This document shows, piece by piece, positions 34,901 to 46,900 of a stretch of DNA of 64,000 nucleotides (positions are counted from its first letter, which is position 1; each line of letters begins with the position of its first letter). Source of the stretch: Salvelinus alpinus (lineage: Eukaryota; Chordata; Actinopteri; Salmoniformes; Salmonidae). The notes beneath the pieces were generated by a model that worked only from the letters and a program-made list of their open reading frames with translations, had not been told where the DNA came from and ran no database searches. The translations under genes were made by a program, and so were the position numbers. The stretch lies in contig NC_092094.1 of NCBI RefSeq assembly GCF_045679555.1, positions 19,677,905 to 19,741,904 of the forward strand, read 5' to 3'.

Positions 34901-37900
34901 TAGAGCTAAAGAGGCTTGGTTCTAATGTATCGATCAATTAAGAGTTTAAAATATAAAAAATTATAATTATGCCTCCCCAGGACAAACTCCTGTGTGATCT
35001 TCCTTGTGGGTTACACACCTCGTCGTCATGACCTAGCCCTTTAGAATGTGTAGGCTATTCATGCTTGTATGCATCGCTAATTGATCCACTTCAAAGTTGT
35101 AAAGCCACTCAAACATTGTCATTGATTCTAAATATGTAATGTGTAACTGTTAGCTGACCGTCATGTGATGTTGTGTTCCCTTCCAGGAGATGGCCATTAT
35201 GCTGTGGACAGAGAGAGGAATAGAGTAATGAAGGCACAGCTAGAGGAAGAGCTGAAGCAACTGGAAGATGAGGTCTCAGACTGTAAGAGGAAGCACAAAC
35301 ACATATACCGTATAGTCCGTTTGTATACTTCTTGTATGTATACTGGTTTTTCTGCAATACATTTTTTTAAATAAAAACACATATACCGTATAGTCCGTTT
35401 GTATACTTCTTGTATGTATACTGGTTTTTCTGCAATACATTTTTTTTAATAAAAACACATATACCATATATTGTATGCCATCACAACACCGACAAGTCTG
35501 ACATGCTAATAGTTGGGTCTCTGTTCTTGTACAACTGGGTCTGGGACTGTCAAATAAATACGTGTGTGTGTGCAGCCTTCTCCAGTACAGGCTTCGACTG
35601 CCATACATCTCCAGTGTTTAGCCCAGCCAACCCAGAGAGCTCCATCGAGGACTGCCTGGCTGTTCTGGGCGACCGGGTGGCCAGAGACCTGGACACACAC
35701 CTGGCCTCTACTGTACACACACTCCTCAGTGCGTGAGTATCTGTTCTGCAGTGTACACCCAGCCTAATATTGTGTGTGTGTGTCAATGAGCAGCCAGTTG
35801 TAGTGTTGTTCACTATTCACCCTTTTAAAAAGAGAACTAATTAGTTAACTCGGTGTATGCCTGAGAAAAGGTATACGTTTCAGTCCTTGAAATACAGTCT
35901 GCTCAGCAGGGCCTGGGTGGCTCACCTGTACTGTAGGCCTGAAGTCAAACTCAAGGTTGATTGTGTCTTTCATACCGCCGTAGGGAAAATGTTCCTGTGT
36001 AGCAAGTTCAGAACAGCACACAGACCTTATGAAAGTATTGCATGACTACTTCGAGGTTTATTTTTAATCTTTTTAATGATGACATTAGATTCCAAGAATC
36101 CCTAACATAGGTTTAGTCAATGGCACACAACCATCAGATAGGCTAGCCTACCATTCATTTTCTCAAGTTACAGAAATGCAAGGACATTACTCATATCACT
36201 TAGGCTAGGTGTGTGTCTAATCTAGGTTAGTCTTATTTATAAACCAGCTCTCAGTGGCACATGCATTTCAATTTCTCAAATTACTTTGAATGATCACTGA
36301 GGGGTGTTAGTGTGTGCGTGCAGTTTGTGAACTTGTATAAACCAACCCTGTTATGTTTCCAGCCTGAGCCCCTGTGTGTTTGTTTGACAGCCCGCTGGAC
36401 TACGAGCATTTCAGAGAAGCAGCGCAAGACATCTCCTGCCACACGCAGAGTGGCTGGAGCAAGGTGAGGGATCTCTCTACTGTTCACCTGCAGTTACTGA
36501 CTCTGACTGACAACCTATGATGTCTAGCTCAGAAACAACCCATACGATTTTTCCCCTAGCTCTTTGGCCTATGGAATTTGCCGATCTGAAGAATCTGATA
36601 GGTGTAAACATCATGGTGGAAGCCTGTTTGTTTTAAAAAATATATTTTATTTAACCTTTAACTAGGTAAGTCAGTTCAGAACAAATTCTTATTTACAATG
36701 ACGGTCTACCCCGGCAAAACCCGGACGACGCTGGGCCAATTGTGCGCCGCCCTATGGGACTCCCAATCACGGCCGGATGTGATACAGCCTGGATTCAAAC
36801 CAGGGACTATAGTGATGCCTCTTACACTGAGATGTAGTGCCTTAGACCGCTGCGCCACTCGGGAGACCTTTGCGGCTACCTATCCTGGTTGCTTTTGGAC
36901 AGTGTCTTGAACGGGACACTGCCTTCCCCTGTCCCCAGGTGCTGGTGCCATTGGTGCTGCTGCAGGCCCTCCAGGGAGAAGGACAGATCCTGGCCCACCT
37001 GCTACCTCTGGGGGTCCGTTTCCTGGAGGAGGCTGAGGCAGACTACATCATCCAGCAGGGAGGATGGGTGAGTGGACACTGGACAAGGGGGATGGGTGGT
37101 ACATATTGGTAGGATGGGACAGGGGACGGACCAAGAATGAACCACTTATTAATTTCTCATACGAAGTTCAAGCAGATAAATGTTTCAGCCTTGACCTGTT
37201 GGCTGCTGTACACAGTATAGCCAGAGTAGGGCGCCAGATATCCACTGTACATGGTTGGCTATAAGGACATTTTGTCTTTGTTGGTAATGAATTTTGATAA
37301 GTTTTATCGTTATGTTCTGGTTTAAGTGCATAATATGTTATGGATGTTGTTGTTGGTAAAGAGTTGTTGTAAGGGTGCTTAGTTTATCACCATTCTACGC
37401 TGAACAAAAATATAAACGCAACATGCAAAGTGTTGGTCCCATGTTTCATGAGCTGAAATAAAAGATCACAGAAAAAAGGTTGTGCTCAAATTAGTTTACA
37501 TCCCTGTTAGTGAGAATTTCTCCTTTGCCAAGATAATCCATCCACCTGACAGGTGTGGCATATCAAGAAGCTGATTAAACCGCAAGATCATTAGACAGGT
37601 GCACCTTGTGCTGGGGACAAACATTTGCAGTTTTGTCACATAATGCCACAGATGTCAAGTTTTGAGGGAGCGTGTAATTGACATGCTGACTGCAGGAATG
37701 TCCACTAGAGCTGTTGCCAGATAATTGAATGTTAATTTCTCTACCATAAGCCACATCAATGTCTTTTTAGAGAATTTGGCAGTACGTCCAACTGGCCTCA
37801 CAACCGCAGATCACGTGTAACCATGTCAGCCCAGGACCTCCACATCCGGCTTCTTCACCTGCGGGATAGTCTGAGACCAGCTACCCGGACAGCTGATGAA

Positions 37901-40900
37901 ACTGGGTTTGCACAGTGAAGAGTTTCTGGACAAACTGTCAGAATCCGTCCTGGGGAAGCTCATCTGCGTGCTCGTCGTCCTCACCAGGGTCTTGATCTGA
38001 CTGCAGTTCGGTGTCATAACCGACTTCAGTGGGCAGATGCACACCTTCGATGGCCATTGGCACGCTGGAGGAGTGTGCTCTTCATGGATGAATCCCAGTT
38101 TCACCTGTACAGGGAAGATGGCAGACAGCATGTATGGTATCGTGTGGGTGAGTGGTTTGCTGATGTTGTGAACAGAGTGCCCCGTGGTGGAGGTGGGGTT
38201 ATGGTATGGGCAGGCATAAGCTACGGACAACGAACACCATTGCATTTTATCGATGGAAATTTGACTGCACAGAGATACCATGATGAGATCCTGAGGCCCA
38301 TTGTCGTGCCATTCATCCGCCCCATCACCTCATGTTTCAGCATGATAATGCATGGCCAAATGTGGCAAGGATCTGTACACAATTCCTGGAAGCTGCAAAT
38401 GCCCCAGTTCTTCCAGACATGTCACCCATTGAGCACGTTTGCGATGCTCTGGATCAACGTGTACAACAGCGTATTCCAGTTCCCGACAATATCCAGCAAC
38501 TTCACGCAGCCATTGAAGAGGATTGGGACAACATTCCACAGGCCACAATCAACAGCCTGATCAACTCTGTGTGAAGGAGATGTTGCGCTGCATGAGGCAA
38601 ATGGTGGTCACACCAGATACTGACTGGTTTTCTGATCCACACCCCTACTTTGAAAATGTTTTTGCAATCGTATTTGTTTTTTACCTTTTTTTATTTAACT
38701 AGGCAAGTCCGTTAAGAAAAAAATCTTATTTACAATGACGGCCTACCCTGGCCAAACCCGGCCGACGGTGGGCCAATTGTGCGCCGCCCTATGTGACTGG
38801 GACCATTGGATGCATGTCTGTATTCCCAGTCGTGAAATCCATAGATTAGGGTCTAATTTATTTATTTAAATTGACTGATTTCCTTATATGAACTGTAACT
38901 CAGTAACATCTTTGAAATTGTTGCGTTTTTTATATTTTTGTTCAGTGTAGATTGGGCTCACAATTGTGAAGTGCCCCTGTGCTGAGAGGCTGCTTGACAC
39001 CTGTCCTCTAATCCACCCAGCATTTAATAAACCCGGGACTCATTTAAAACTCCGGCAATCCTAACTGAACCTAGTTTAAGTGAAATGTAGTCTAAATATG
39101 CAGTGTTTAGACAATTCTGTGTTTAGACAATTCTTATCTTTTGCCCAATTATGGGCAAGAGATATTATTTGATTGGTCAAAAGACCAATAATAATTGCTG
39201 CCTCTGTAAATGCATCCAGATTTTCTCATTATGTAAATTGGAACTGATCGAAGGGTTGTTCTATTTGATTTCAATCACTTTTTGACCGCCACACTTTTTT
39301 TGAACGAAACGGTCTATACATTTTCACCCATGGTAGAAGTGGTCAGAAAGTAACTTTTTTTTAACCTGAATGCCAAAACATTTAGGAGATGGAGGTTCTC
39401 AAAATTTACCCATTTTACATACCCTACTATGAGACATGTCTTCATCAATGGAAAATATAAACTGTTTGAGTTGTCATTTTAAAAGTTTACAAATAGGGAT
39501 CTCAAATAGTCATTATCTAAAAACGTCATCTGATTTTTGTATTTTTGCATATGTTGAAACTTAGACCCTATTTTACATAATCGTAGGTTTTTGTGTTGTA
39601 CCCGCCATCAGTTTTAACTGCTGTTCAGAATACCCTTGAAAACAGTGTGGGTGTCATGTTTTGGCTGACATGTACATAAAATTGAAAGGTCCATTTTTCA
39701 AATGGTTCCACACATCAGAGAATGTTGACATGAATGGGAATATCAGTTTTACATAAATCTATTGAAATCATAGAAGTATAGATGGAATATACTTTCCCAT
39801 TTAAGTTGACATTCGACGGTGGGTGGACCAGCGGCCATCTTTGTGGTAGTAATAGGAAGTTAACACTATGATCTGAAGGGATATGGCTAGTCTACGAATT
39901 CTATTTCTATGCTTGAAATGCCACCCACCCTGCATTCAAGAGTATGCTGTGTCTTAACTAATGGCGGGAAAACAACTCCGATTATGTAAAGTAGGGTATA
40001 AACTACAACATATCTGATAGACATTAAGAAAGATATTTTTTTCACCAAGAAATTGTGGTTTGACAACCCTGTTTTTTGTAAACTTTAAAATGATATCAAA
40101 CTCAACCATTTATCTTTTCCAGTGAGGGAAAACATGGATGTCTCATGGTTGGGTGAGGTATGCAAAATGCATTGACTTTAAGCCCCTCTATCTCCTAAAT
40201 GTTTTGGCATTCAGGTCCAAAAACTCCGTTTCTGACCACTTCGACCATGGGAAAATGCAATACATGGCCAAAAGGATGTGGACACCCTTTCAAATTGGTG
40301 GATTTCGGGTGTTTCAGCCACATCCTTTGCAGACAGGTGTATAAAATCGAGCACACAGCGACACGATCTCCATAGATAAATATTGGCAGTAGAATGGCCT
40401 TACTGAAGATCTCAGTTTCTTTGAATGTAGCACCGTCATTGAATGGCACCTTTCCATCAAGTCAGTTCTCCAAATTTCTGCCCTGCTAGTTTCCCCGGTT
40501 AACTATAAGTGTTGTTATTGTGAAGTGGAAACGTCTAGGAGCAAAAGTGGTTCAGCCGCAAAGTGGTAGGCCACACAAGATCACAGAACGGGATCGCTGA
40601 AGTGCCTGTCCTCAGTTGCAACACTCACTACCGAGTTTCAAACTGTCTCTGGAAGCAACGTCGGCACAACAACTGTTTGTCGAGAGCTTCATGAGATGGT
40701 TTCCATGGCAGAGCAGCCGCACACAAGCCTAAGATCAACATGCAAAATACCAAGCATCAGCTGGAGTGGTGTAAAGTTTGCCGCCATTGGACTCTGGAGT
40801 GATCAATCACACTTCACATCTGGCAGGCTGACAAACAAATCTGGGTTTGGCGGATGCCAGGAGAAGACTACCTGCCCGACTGCATAGTGGTGCCTGATTG

Positions 40901-43900
40901 CAATGGTCTGGGGCTGTTTTTAATGGTTTGGGCTACGCCCCTTAGTTCCAGTGAAGGGAAATCTTAATGCTACAGCACACAACATTCAACACAATTCTGT
41001 GATTCCATCATTGTGGCAACAGTTTGGGGAAGTCCCTTTGCTGTTTTAGCATGACAATGCCCCGATGCACAAGCTAGGTCCATAGAGAAATGGTTTATCG
41101 AGATCTGTATGGAAGAACTTGTTAGCAGTTGATGTTACTCTTCAATAATACAGACCCCGATGCAAATCAGGGGGAGGAAAATAGGTTTATTCAAAGAGAA
41201 CTAATCATGCAGGGAGGTAGATGTTCATTCTTCCCTGTCCTCAGTGATTCTCTTCTGTGATTCTCTCCCAGAACAAAGGGACAGGATGTACTTTATAACC
41301 CAGCCCTAGCCTGTGGGTGACCAATTTTTTGAATTCCTTGCAATAAAACTGGGCCACTGGCCAAATAACAAGTATCCTATTTCAGGTTCAATGTATAAAC
41401 AATTTGGACCAATGAGAACTTGCTATGAGTCCTGGACTGAAATTCCTCCCATGTCTCTGACCCATTGATCATTAATCCCCTATTACAGAAAAAACACTTT
41501 CCATTAATCGTTAGTACTCTATTGAACTCTCGTCCTCTGCGTTGTGTATTTCTCTTTGAAATATTCTCACGAACTTGACTGGCCTGCACAGAGGCCTGAC
41601 CTCAACCCCATCGAACACCTTTGGGGTGAATTGGAATGCCGACTGCGAGCCAAGCCTAATTGCCCAACATCAGTGCCCGACCTCACTAATACTGCTGTGG
41701 CTGAATGAAGGCACGTCCCCGCAGCAATGTTCCAAAATCTAGTGGAACGCCTTCCCAGAAGATTGTAGGCGATCGCAGCAAAGAGGGGACCAACTCTATA
41801 TTAATGCCAATGATTTTCAAATGAGATGTTCTACAAGCAGGTACCCACATACTTTTGGCTATGTAGTGTATGTATGAAAAGTTTTGTTCGAATCAAAAGG
41901 GTGCTGTCAAAAAGTGAATTAAATCAAATGAAACAACCCAGAAGTCTGGCCAGTCCTGTAGAAAGTGGTTCTGCTGTCAATACAAATAGCTGTGTGTGTG
42001 TGATGATTACTAGGGCTGTGACAGTCATGGAATTTTGGATGACTGTTATTGGTCAGCCAAATGACTGCGGTCAACATTGTGTATGAATAACAATTTGTTT
42101 TTCTCACACACAGGGCAGTTGAGTCGGTAATGTAGTTAGTACTTTATTATCTTAGCTAACTACAATACCGACTCAACTCTGCTCAGAAAATAAACATTCA
42201 CTCAAACACCCTTTGGATGCCTCAGATGACTTGACTGCATGGCAGCATTTCCAGTCTGAGTAATGATTTGTCAGAAGAAATGCATAGTTTTGTGTTAATA
42301 CAATGTAATTGTGTGTGTTAGGCAGTCTTACTTTCTGACTGAGGTCTAGGCTTACACATCAATAGGGTTTGCTAGCCGAGAATACTTAGCACCTAATTTT
42401 CAAACCGAGTGCGCACTGATTTTACATGGAGAATGGCTTTAAACATTTCTTAATTCAGACGTCTACAGCGGGTGGTCCCTAAAACAGAGCGCGCTGAACG
42501 ATCGACAGATAAACGCTCGATCCACATTCGGTGCGACGTGTGCGGGCCTTTAAGAAACCCTTAGAGCGTGTGCCAGAGTCTTGTATGGCAGTCAAAGCTC
42601 CCGACTCCAGACCACATCCCCCTGGCGACGGGGGTTTGAGTAGTCTTGGCCACTTTCCTATCTATGTCCGTCTGTTTTTCTCCCTATTGTACTGTCAACA
42701 ACAGTAAAATACGTGGGACGTGTCAGAATTCTGATCTCCCTTAAAATAAAAATGGCTATAGTCTGGCACGGTAGTAACGATCTCGACTCTGGACCACACA
42801 TGCCCCCATGGCAACAGGGGTTTGAGGCCCATCTTGGCGACTCAGTCTTCGACCCTACTACTGTTTCTACACCCCCACCCCCCCCCTTTATTCCCTGATG
42901 TCCTATCATAAACAATACAAATACCTAAGGTTGGTAGATCCGAACTCCTTTAAGAATTTTTTTTAAGACATCCTCATTGCAATCATTTGAACATAATTAA
43001 TATCAGGAAGCAGAAGGGGGAAAAAATCAGTTTACAGACATTTTCTGTTTATATATTGTGGAGGCCTGAGCTTGTGTCTTAAAGTAGAGCACTACTGCGC
43101 CACAGATGGCTTCGTTCTACCACCATGAATGAGGGCACCGTGGCAAGGTCACGTGACCTGATGATAATAAACTGCTAGGGTAGCCATTATCTCTTGTTTC
43201 CATATGGGTTCAGTCTGCCTAGCGGTTAAGAGCATTGGGCCAGTAACCGAAAAGGTCGCTGGTTCGAATCCCCGAGCCGACTAGGTGAAAAATCTTCCAT
43301 CGTTCCCTCGAGCAAGGCACGCAACCCTAATTGCTCCTGTAAGTTGCTCTAGATAAGAGCATCTGCTAAATGATTCAAATGTTACGTCAGGGATAGACCA
43401 TAGACTGGGACAGCAGCAAGGGAGAGGGTGAGTGAAAAAGAGGGAGGGGTTTGAATGACACGCCAGTGAGATCTCCTATGCAGCGCAGATAAAGCTTCAT
43501 TACTCTGACAGCGGTGTGTGGGTCCACTTCTCGACAGCTGGGTCCTCCCTTCTCTTCTTTCTCTCCACTCTCTATTTGACCCTGTCTGCGCTTCTGCCGT
43601 GCTCAGGGAAGCACAGTCCTTGTGTAGTTGCTGCGTGAGCCGAGTCACTTTCAGGTAGGATATTTATCTTGTGGTTTTTGGTGGTGCGTGTTTGTATAGA
43701 ACATTTGATCATAGTAAGAGGTGGTCCAGAGGATTGATGAACTCTGAACCGCAGGGAAGGGCTCCCGTTTACAGATCTGGTTTCAGCTCTCTTGACCATG
43801 AAGGGTGTGTGGACATCTGAGTTGACATTTTGAGCACAGTGCCTGGAACACGAGAACCATCCACGGTCCTCTGACGGAGTACTTGGAACAGAAAGTGTCC

Positions 43901-46900
43901 GAATGATGATTTTCCCTCCATCTATCTTGCACCTTTTTATAACTCAGAGGAAATCATCTCTAACTCAAACTGCCTCTTGAGTCTTATTGAGCGATTGATT
44001 GGTTGAAGTTAACAGAAATCTGATAGGAGGCAGATTTGATATAGAGGACAGGTACGTCATGCCCTCCTTGTGTCAGTTGCCCCTCCTGCTGTGTTTGGTG
44101 GCTCTGACCTTGACCATGCCTTCTGTTTAATTACATGAGGAAACAAAAAGGATTATGTTGTGTTCACTTCATTGGGCAACAACAACACCAGCATCTCATA
44201 AATCTGACCCAGCCAGGTGGCCATGTGAGGGGGAGGGGGAGATTGAGTAAGGGAAATGCAATACACTAGGGAGACATTTTGAATAAGACAGCTTCCAACA
44301 CAAAATGGACTAGCATGGTATGACTGCATTTGAAGCTGTTCCCTATGAAGGGTTTGAGTCTGGGACATACTGTAACTGTGTGAGAGCTTAATACCCTATG
44401 TAGCTGGTCAAAGAGTGAGGGGGTGTTTCTGTATTAAACTTGGCTGGTGGAGAGGTCGCTATCTGAACTTTGCCCTTGAGAACCCCCCCCCACCCCACAC
44501 ACCTAACCTCTCTCTCCCAGTCTCTCTTGTTCTCTTCTGTCTGACACGGTCCTGTTCTTCAGACTAAACTAACTGCTGTGCTTCAGGGCACAATGAAAAC
44601 TGCTTTGTGTTCTGACGGGGCACTTCAGCCATGTTGTATTATGTACCTTGTCGTCGGTTTAATATAACTGTCGCTAGGAAGTGACAAGACAAAAAAAAGG
44701 TTGTTGGGGGCTAAAATGGTCAGACACTGAATGCAGTTATATTAAAGTTGTATTTTTATTTTGGTGTGTCCACCTCAAACTGCTCATGTGACTAGTATGA
44801 CTAGTTTTTTTTTAATGTTGCTCACCCAAATAGTGCTTGACACCTTAGTTACAGCACACAATTGTAAAGTTGCTTGCCAAAAGTGCACAAACTGTCAGGC
44901 TAAAGCCCATATAATTTCACATTTTACTGTTTGATGTTGGTAAGAATTTGCATAGAAACACAGGCACAAATCATATTTGCTGAGAGCATTCTGGTCTTAG
45001 TCGGGACACGTCAGGCTGCACAGCCCTCCGCCATGTTATGTAAGAGACGTTTTTCTTTTGTTGTGTTGGAATGCTGCGTGCATCTCTTCGTCCTACAGTG
45101 CCTGGCTGTGCGGCAGAGCAGAGGAAGCCCTGAAATAAATCCTCTGAAAAATCACCGGAGGCCATACTGGCCTACTTATAGCCTCCCAGAGCAGTGCCAC
45201 CTCTGTCCCCTGCTAAGAACTAAACCCAGATCAGATCCCCCAGTGGAGGACAGAGACGGTTACAATACCATCCCTGCGTCAGTCTTCTGTGGTGTCGCTG
45301 CAAATGGCTGAACCCAGGTCAGTGTCTACCGCTGCTGTCTGATACAACCTGCGTCACATACACTGACAGAGTGAGTAACACTACCTTTGGTGCTGGACAC
45401 CTTTTGGACGCCTGGTCTCAAGTACCTCTGTCAGATGCTCCAGGGCCAAGCACAGTCCCGCTATCTGGATCCTTTTTATACATTTGAATGAAAGCTACAT
45501 TTAAATGGTCTTATTCCTTTAGGTTAGAATTGCTTTGTTGCTCTTCAGCAGTAGTGGATGAATTGGATGAGGGAGGAAATGGGGGAATCCTGACTGGGAG
45601 ATCTTATGTCACTGACAACTGTCTCACCACTGGATTTGGTCCTCATGGAGCCTGCACTTCTCTCTGCGACCATATTGGTTAATCCATTGATTAGTGAATG
45701 GCCGTTGTGTTACTGTGAGCCATTGTCACTCCAGGCAGTGAGGCACTCTTGTCAATCCCAGTCTGCACCTCATCACAAGGCACCAATTGAGAGGTATTGT
45801 TTAATGGGCCCCTCTGACTGAAAGACTCGCTACTATGGCAATTTGATTTATGGCGACAGCTAGTCTTACTGGGATCCGACACATAACAAAAAATATTACA
45901 GACAAGACTTTTACAATTTTACATACATTTAAAAACATTAACATTGTAGTGTGTGTGCATATCTGTTACACATACTTGTACATACACACAAGTATATCAC
46001 ATGGGGAGAGGTCTTGTGCCTTGGTGTTGCTTTATATATATTTTTTTCAACCAGGTTTGCTGTTCATTTGTGCAATATATAAGATGCAAGTTCCATGTAC
46101 TCATGTCTCTGTATAATAATGTGTTTCCTTGAATTTGTTCTGGACCTGGGGACTATGAAAAGATGGCAAGGTGGCATGTCTGGTGGGGTAAGTGTGAGTG
46201 CTGTGTGTAAGTTGACTGTGCAAACATTTTGGAATTTCCAACACAATGTTTCTTATAAAAACAAGAAGTGCCAGTCAGTCTTTCCTCAACTCTTAGCCAA
46301 GAGAGACAGCTATACAGAGTATTTATATTAGCCCTCTGATTACAATGAAGAGCAAATGTGCCGCTCTTTTCTGGGCCAGCTGCAGCTTAGCTAAGTATTT
46401 CTTTGCAGCACTTGACCATATGACTGGACAATAATCAAGATGGGTTAAAACTAGAGCCTTCAGGACTTGCTTCGTGGAGTGTGATGTCAAAAAAGCAGAG
46501 CATATCTTTATTTCGGACAGACCTCTCCCCATCTTTACAACCATTGAATCTATATGTTTTGACCATGACAGCAAGCTTACAAGCTAAGGTAACACCAAGT
46601 AATTTAGTCTCCTCAACTTGTTCAACAACCACACCATTCATTACCAGATTCAGCTGAGGTCTAGAACATAGGGAATGATTTATACCAAATACAATGCACT
46701 TAGTTTTAGAGATGTTCAGGACCAGTTTATTACTGGCCATCCATTCCAAAACAGACTGCAATTCTTTAAGGGTTTCAGGAACTTCATTTGCTGTGATTGC
46801 TAATGCTTATACGGTTGAATCATCAACATATATAGACACATGCTTTGTTTAATTCCAGTGGCAGGTCATTGGTAAAAATAGAAAAGAGTAGTGCCAAGAG

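Larger units (their letters stand above)
37398..38947 (+). mobile_element. Tc1-like transposon (1.55 kb) in bcl2l13 intron 5
   Basis: Ends CGCTGAACAAAAATATAAAC (37398) and the inverted TATATTTTTGTTCAGTG (38947), target TA at 37396-37397 and 38948-38949. It contains a SINE fragment at 38678-38808. A second copy of the family starts at 63757 in inverted orientation. Confidence 0.9.
40258..41868 (+). mobile_element. Tc1-like transposon inside the right arm of the long-TIR element
   Basis: Left end CAATACATGGCCAAAAGGAT, right end the inverted ACTTTTGGCTATGTAGTG, with TA at 41869-41870. The left TA has become TG at 40256-40257. It contains a solo LTR at 41120-41569. Same family as the remnant at 60750-61484. 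Confidence 0.82.
39253..41939. mobile_element. long-TIR nonautonomous element interrupted by a Tc1
   Basis: The two arms are inverted copies of about 250 bases. The left one starts GGGTTGTTCTATTTGATTT (39253) and runs through CCATGGTAGAAGTGGTCAG and CCTGAATGCCAAAACATTTA. The right one is read in reverse from 41939 (GGGTTGTTTCATTTGATTT) to 41869. It then jumps over the Tc1 insert to 40257 and continues (CCATGGTCGAAGTGGTCAG, CCTGAATGCCAAAACATTTA) to about 40085. Net length without the Tc1 is about 1.07 kb. No coding region. The superfamily is unknown; no clear target duplication was found. Confidence 0.7.
41940..43200. other. intron DNA with hairpin and duplicated tRNA-like segments
   Basis: No gene. 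It contains the hairpin at 42117-42178 and two related segments at 42585-42660 and 42765-42845, listed below. A (C)n run is near 42882-42890. Confidence 0.5.

Noticed and set aside
39244..41948. target duplication for the long-TIR element
   Set aside because: Flanks next to GGGTTGTT ends show no convincing direct repeat of 8-11 bases.
43384..46334. an unannotated gene in the unique part of intron 5
   Set aside because: No domain, no consistent splice sites and overlapping frames on both strands.
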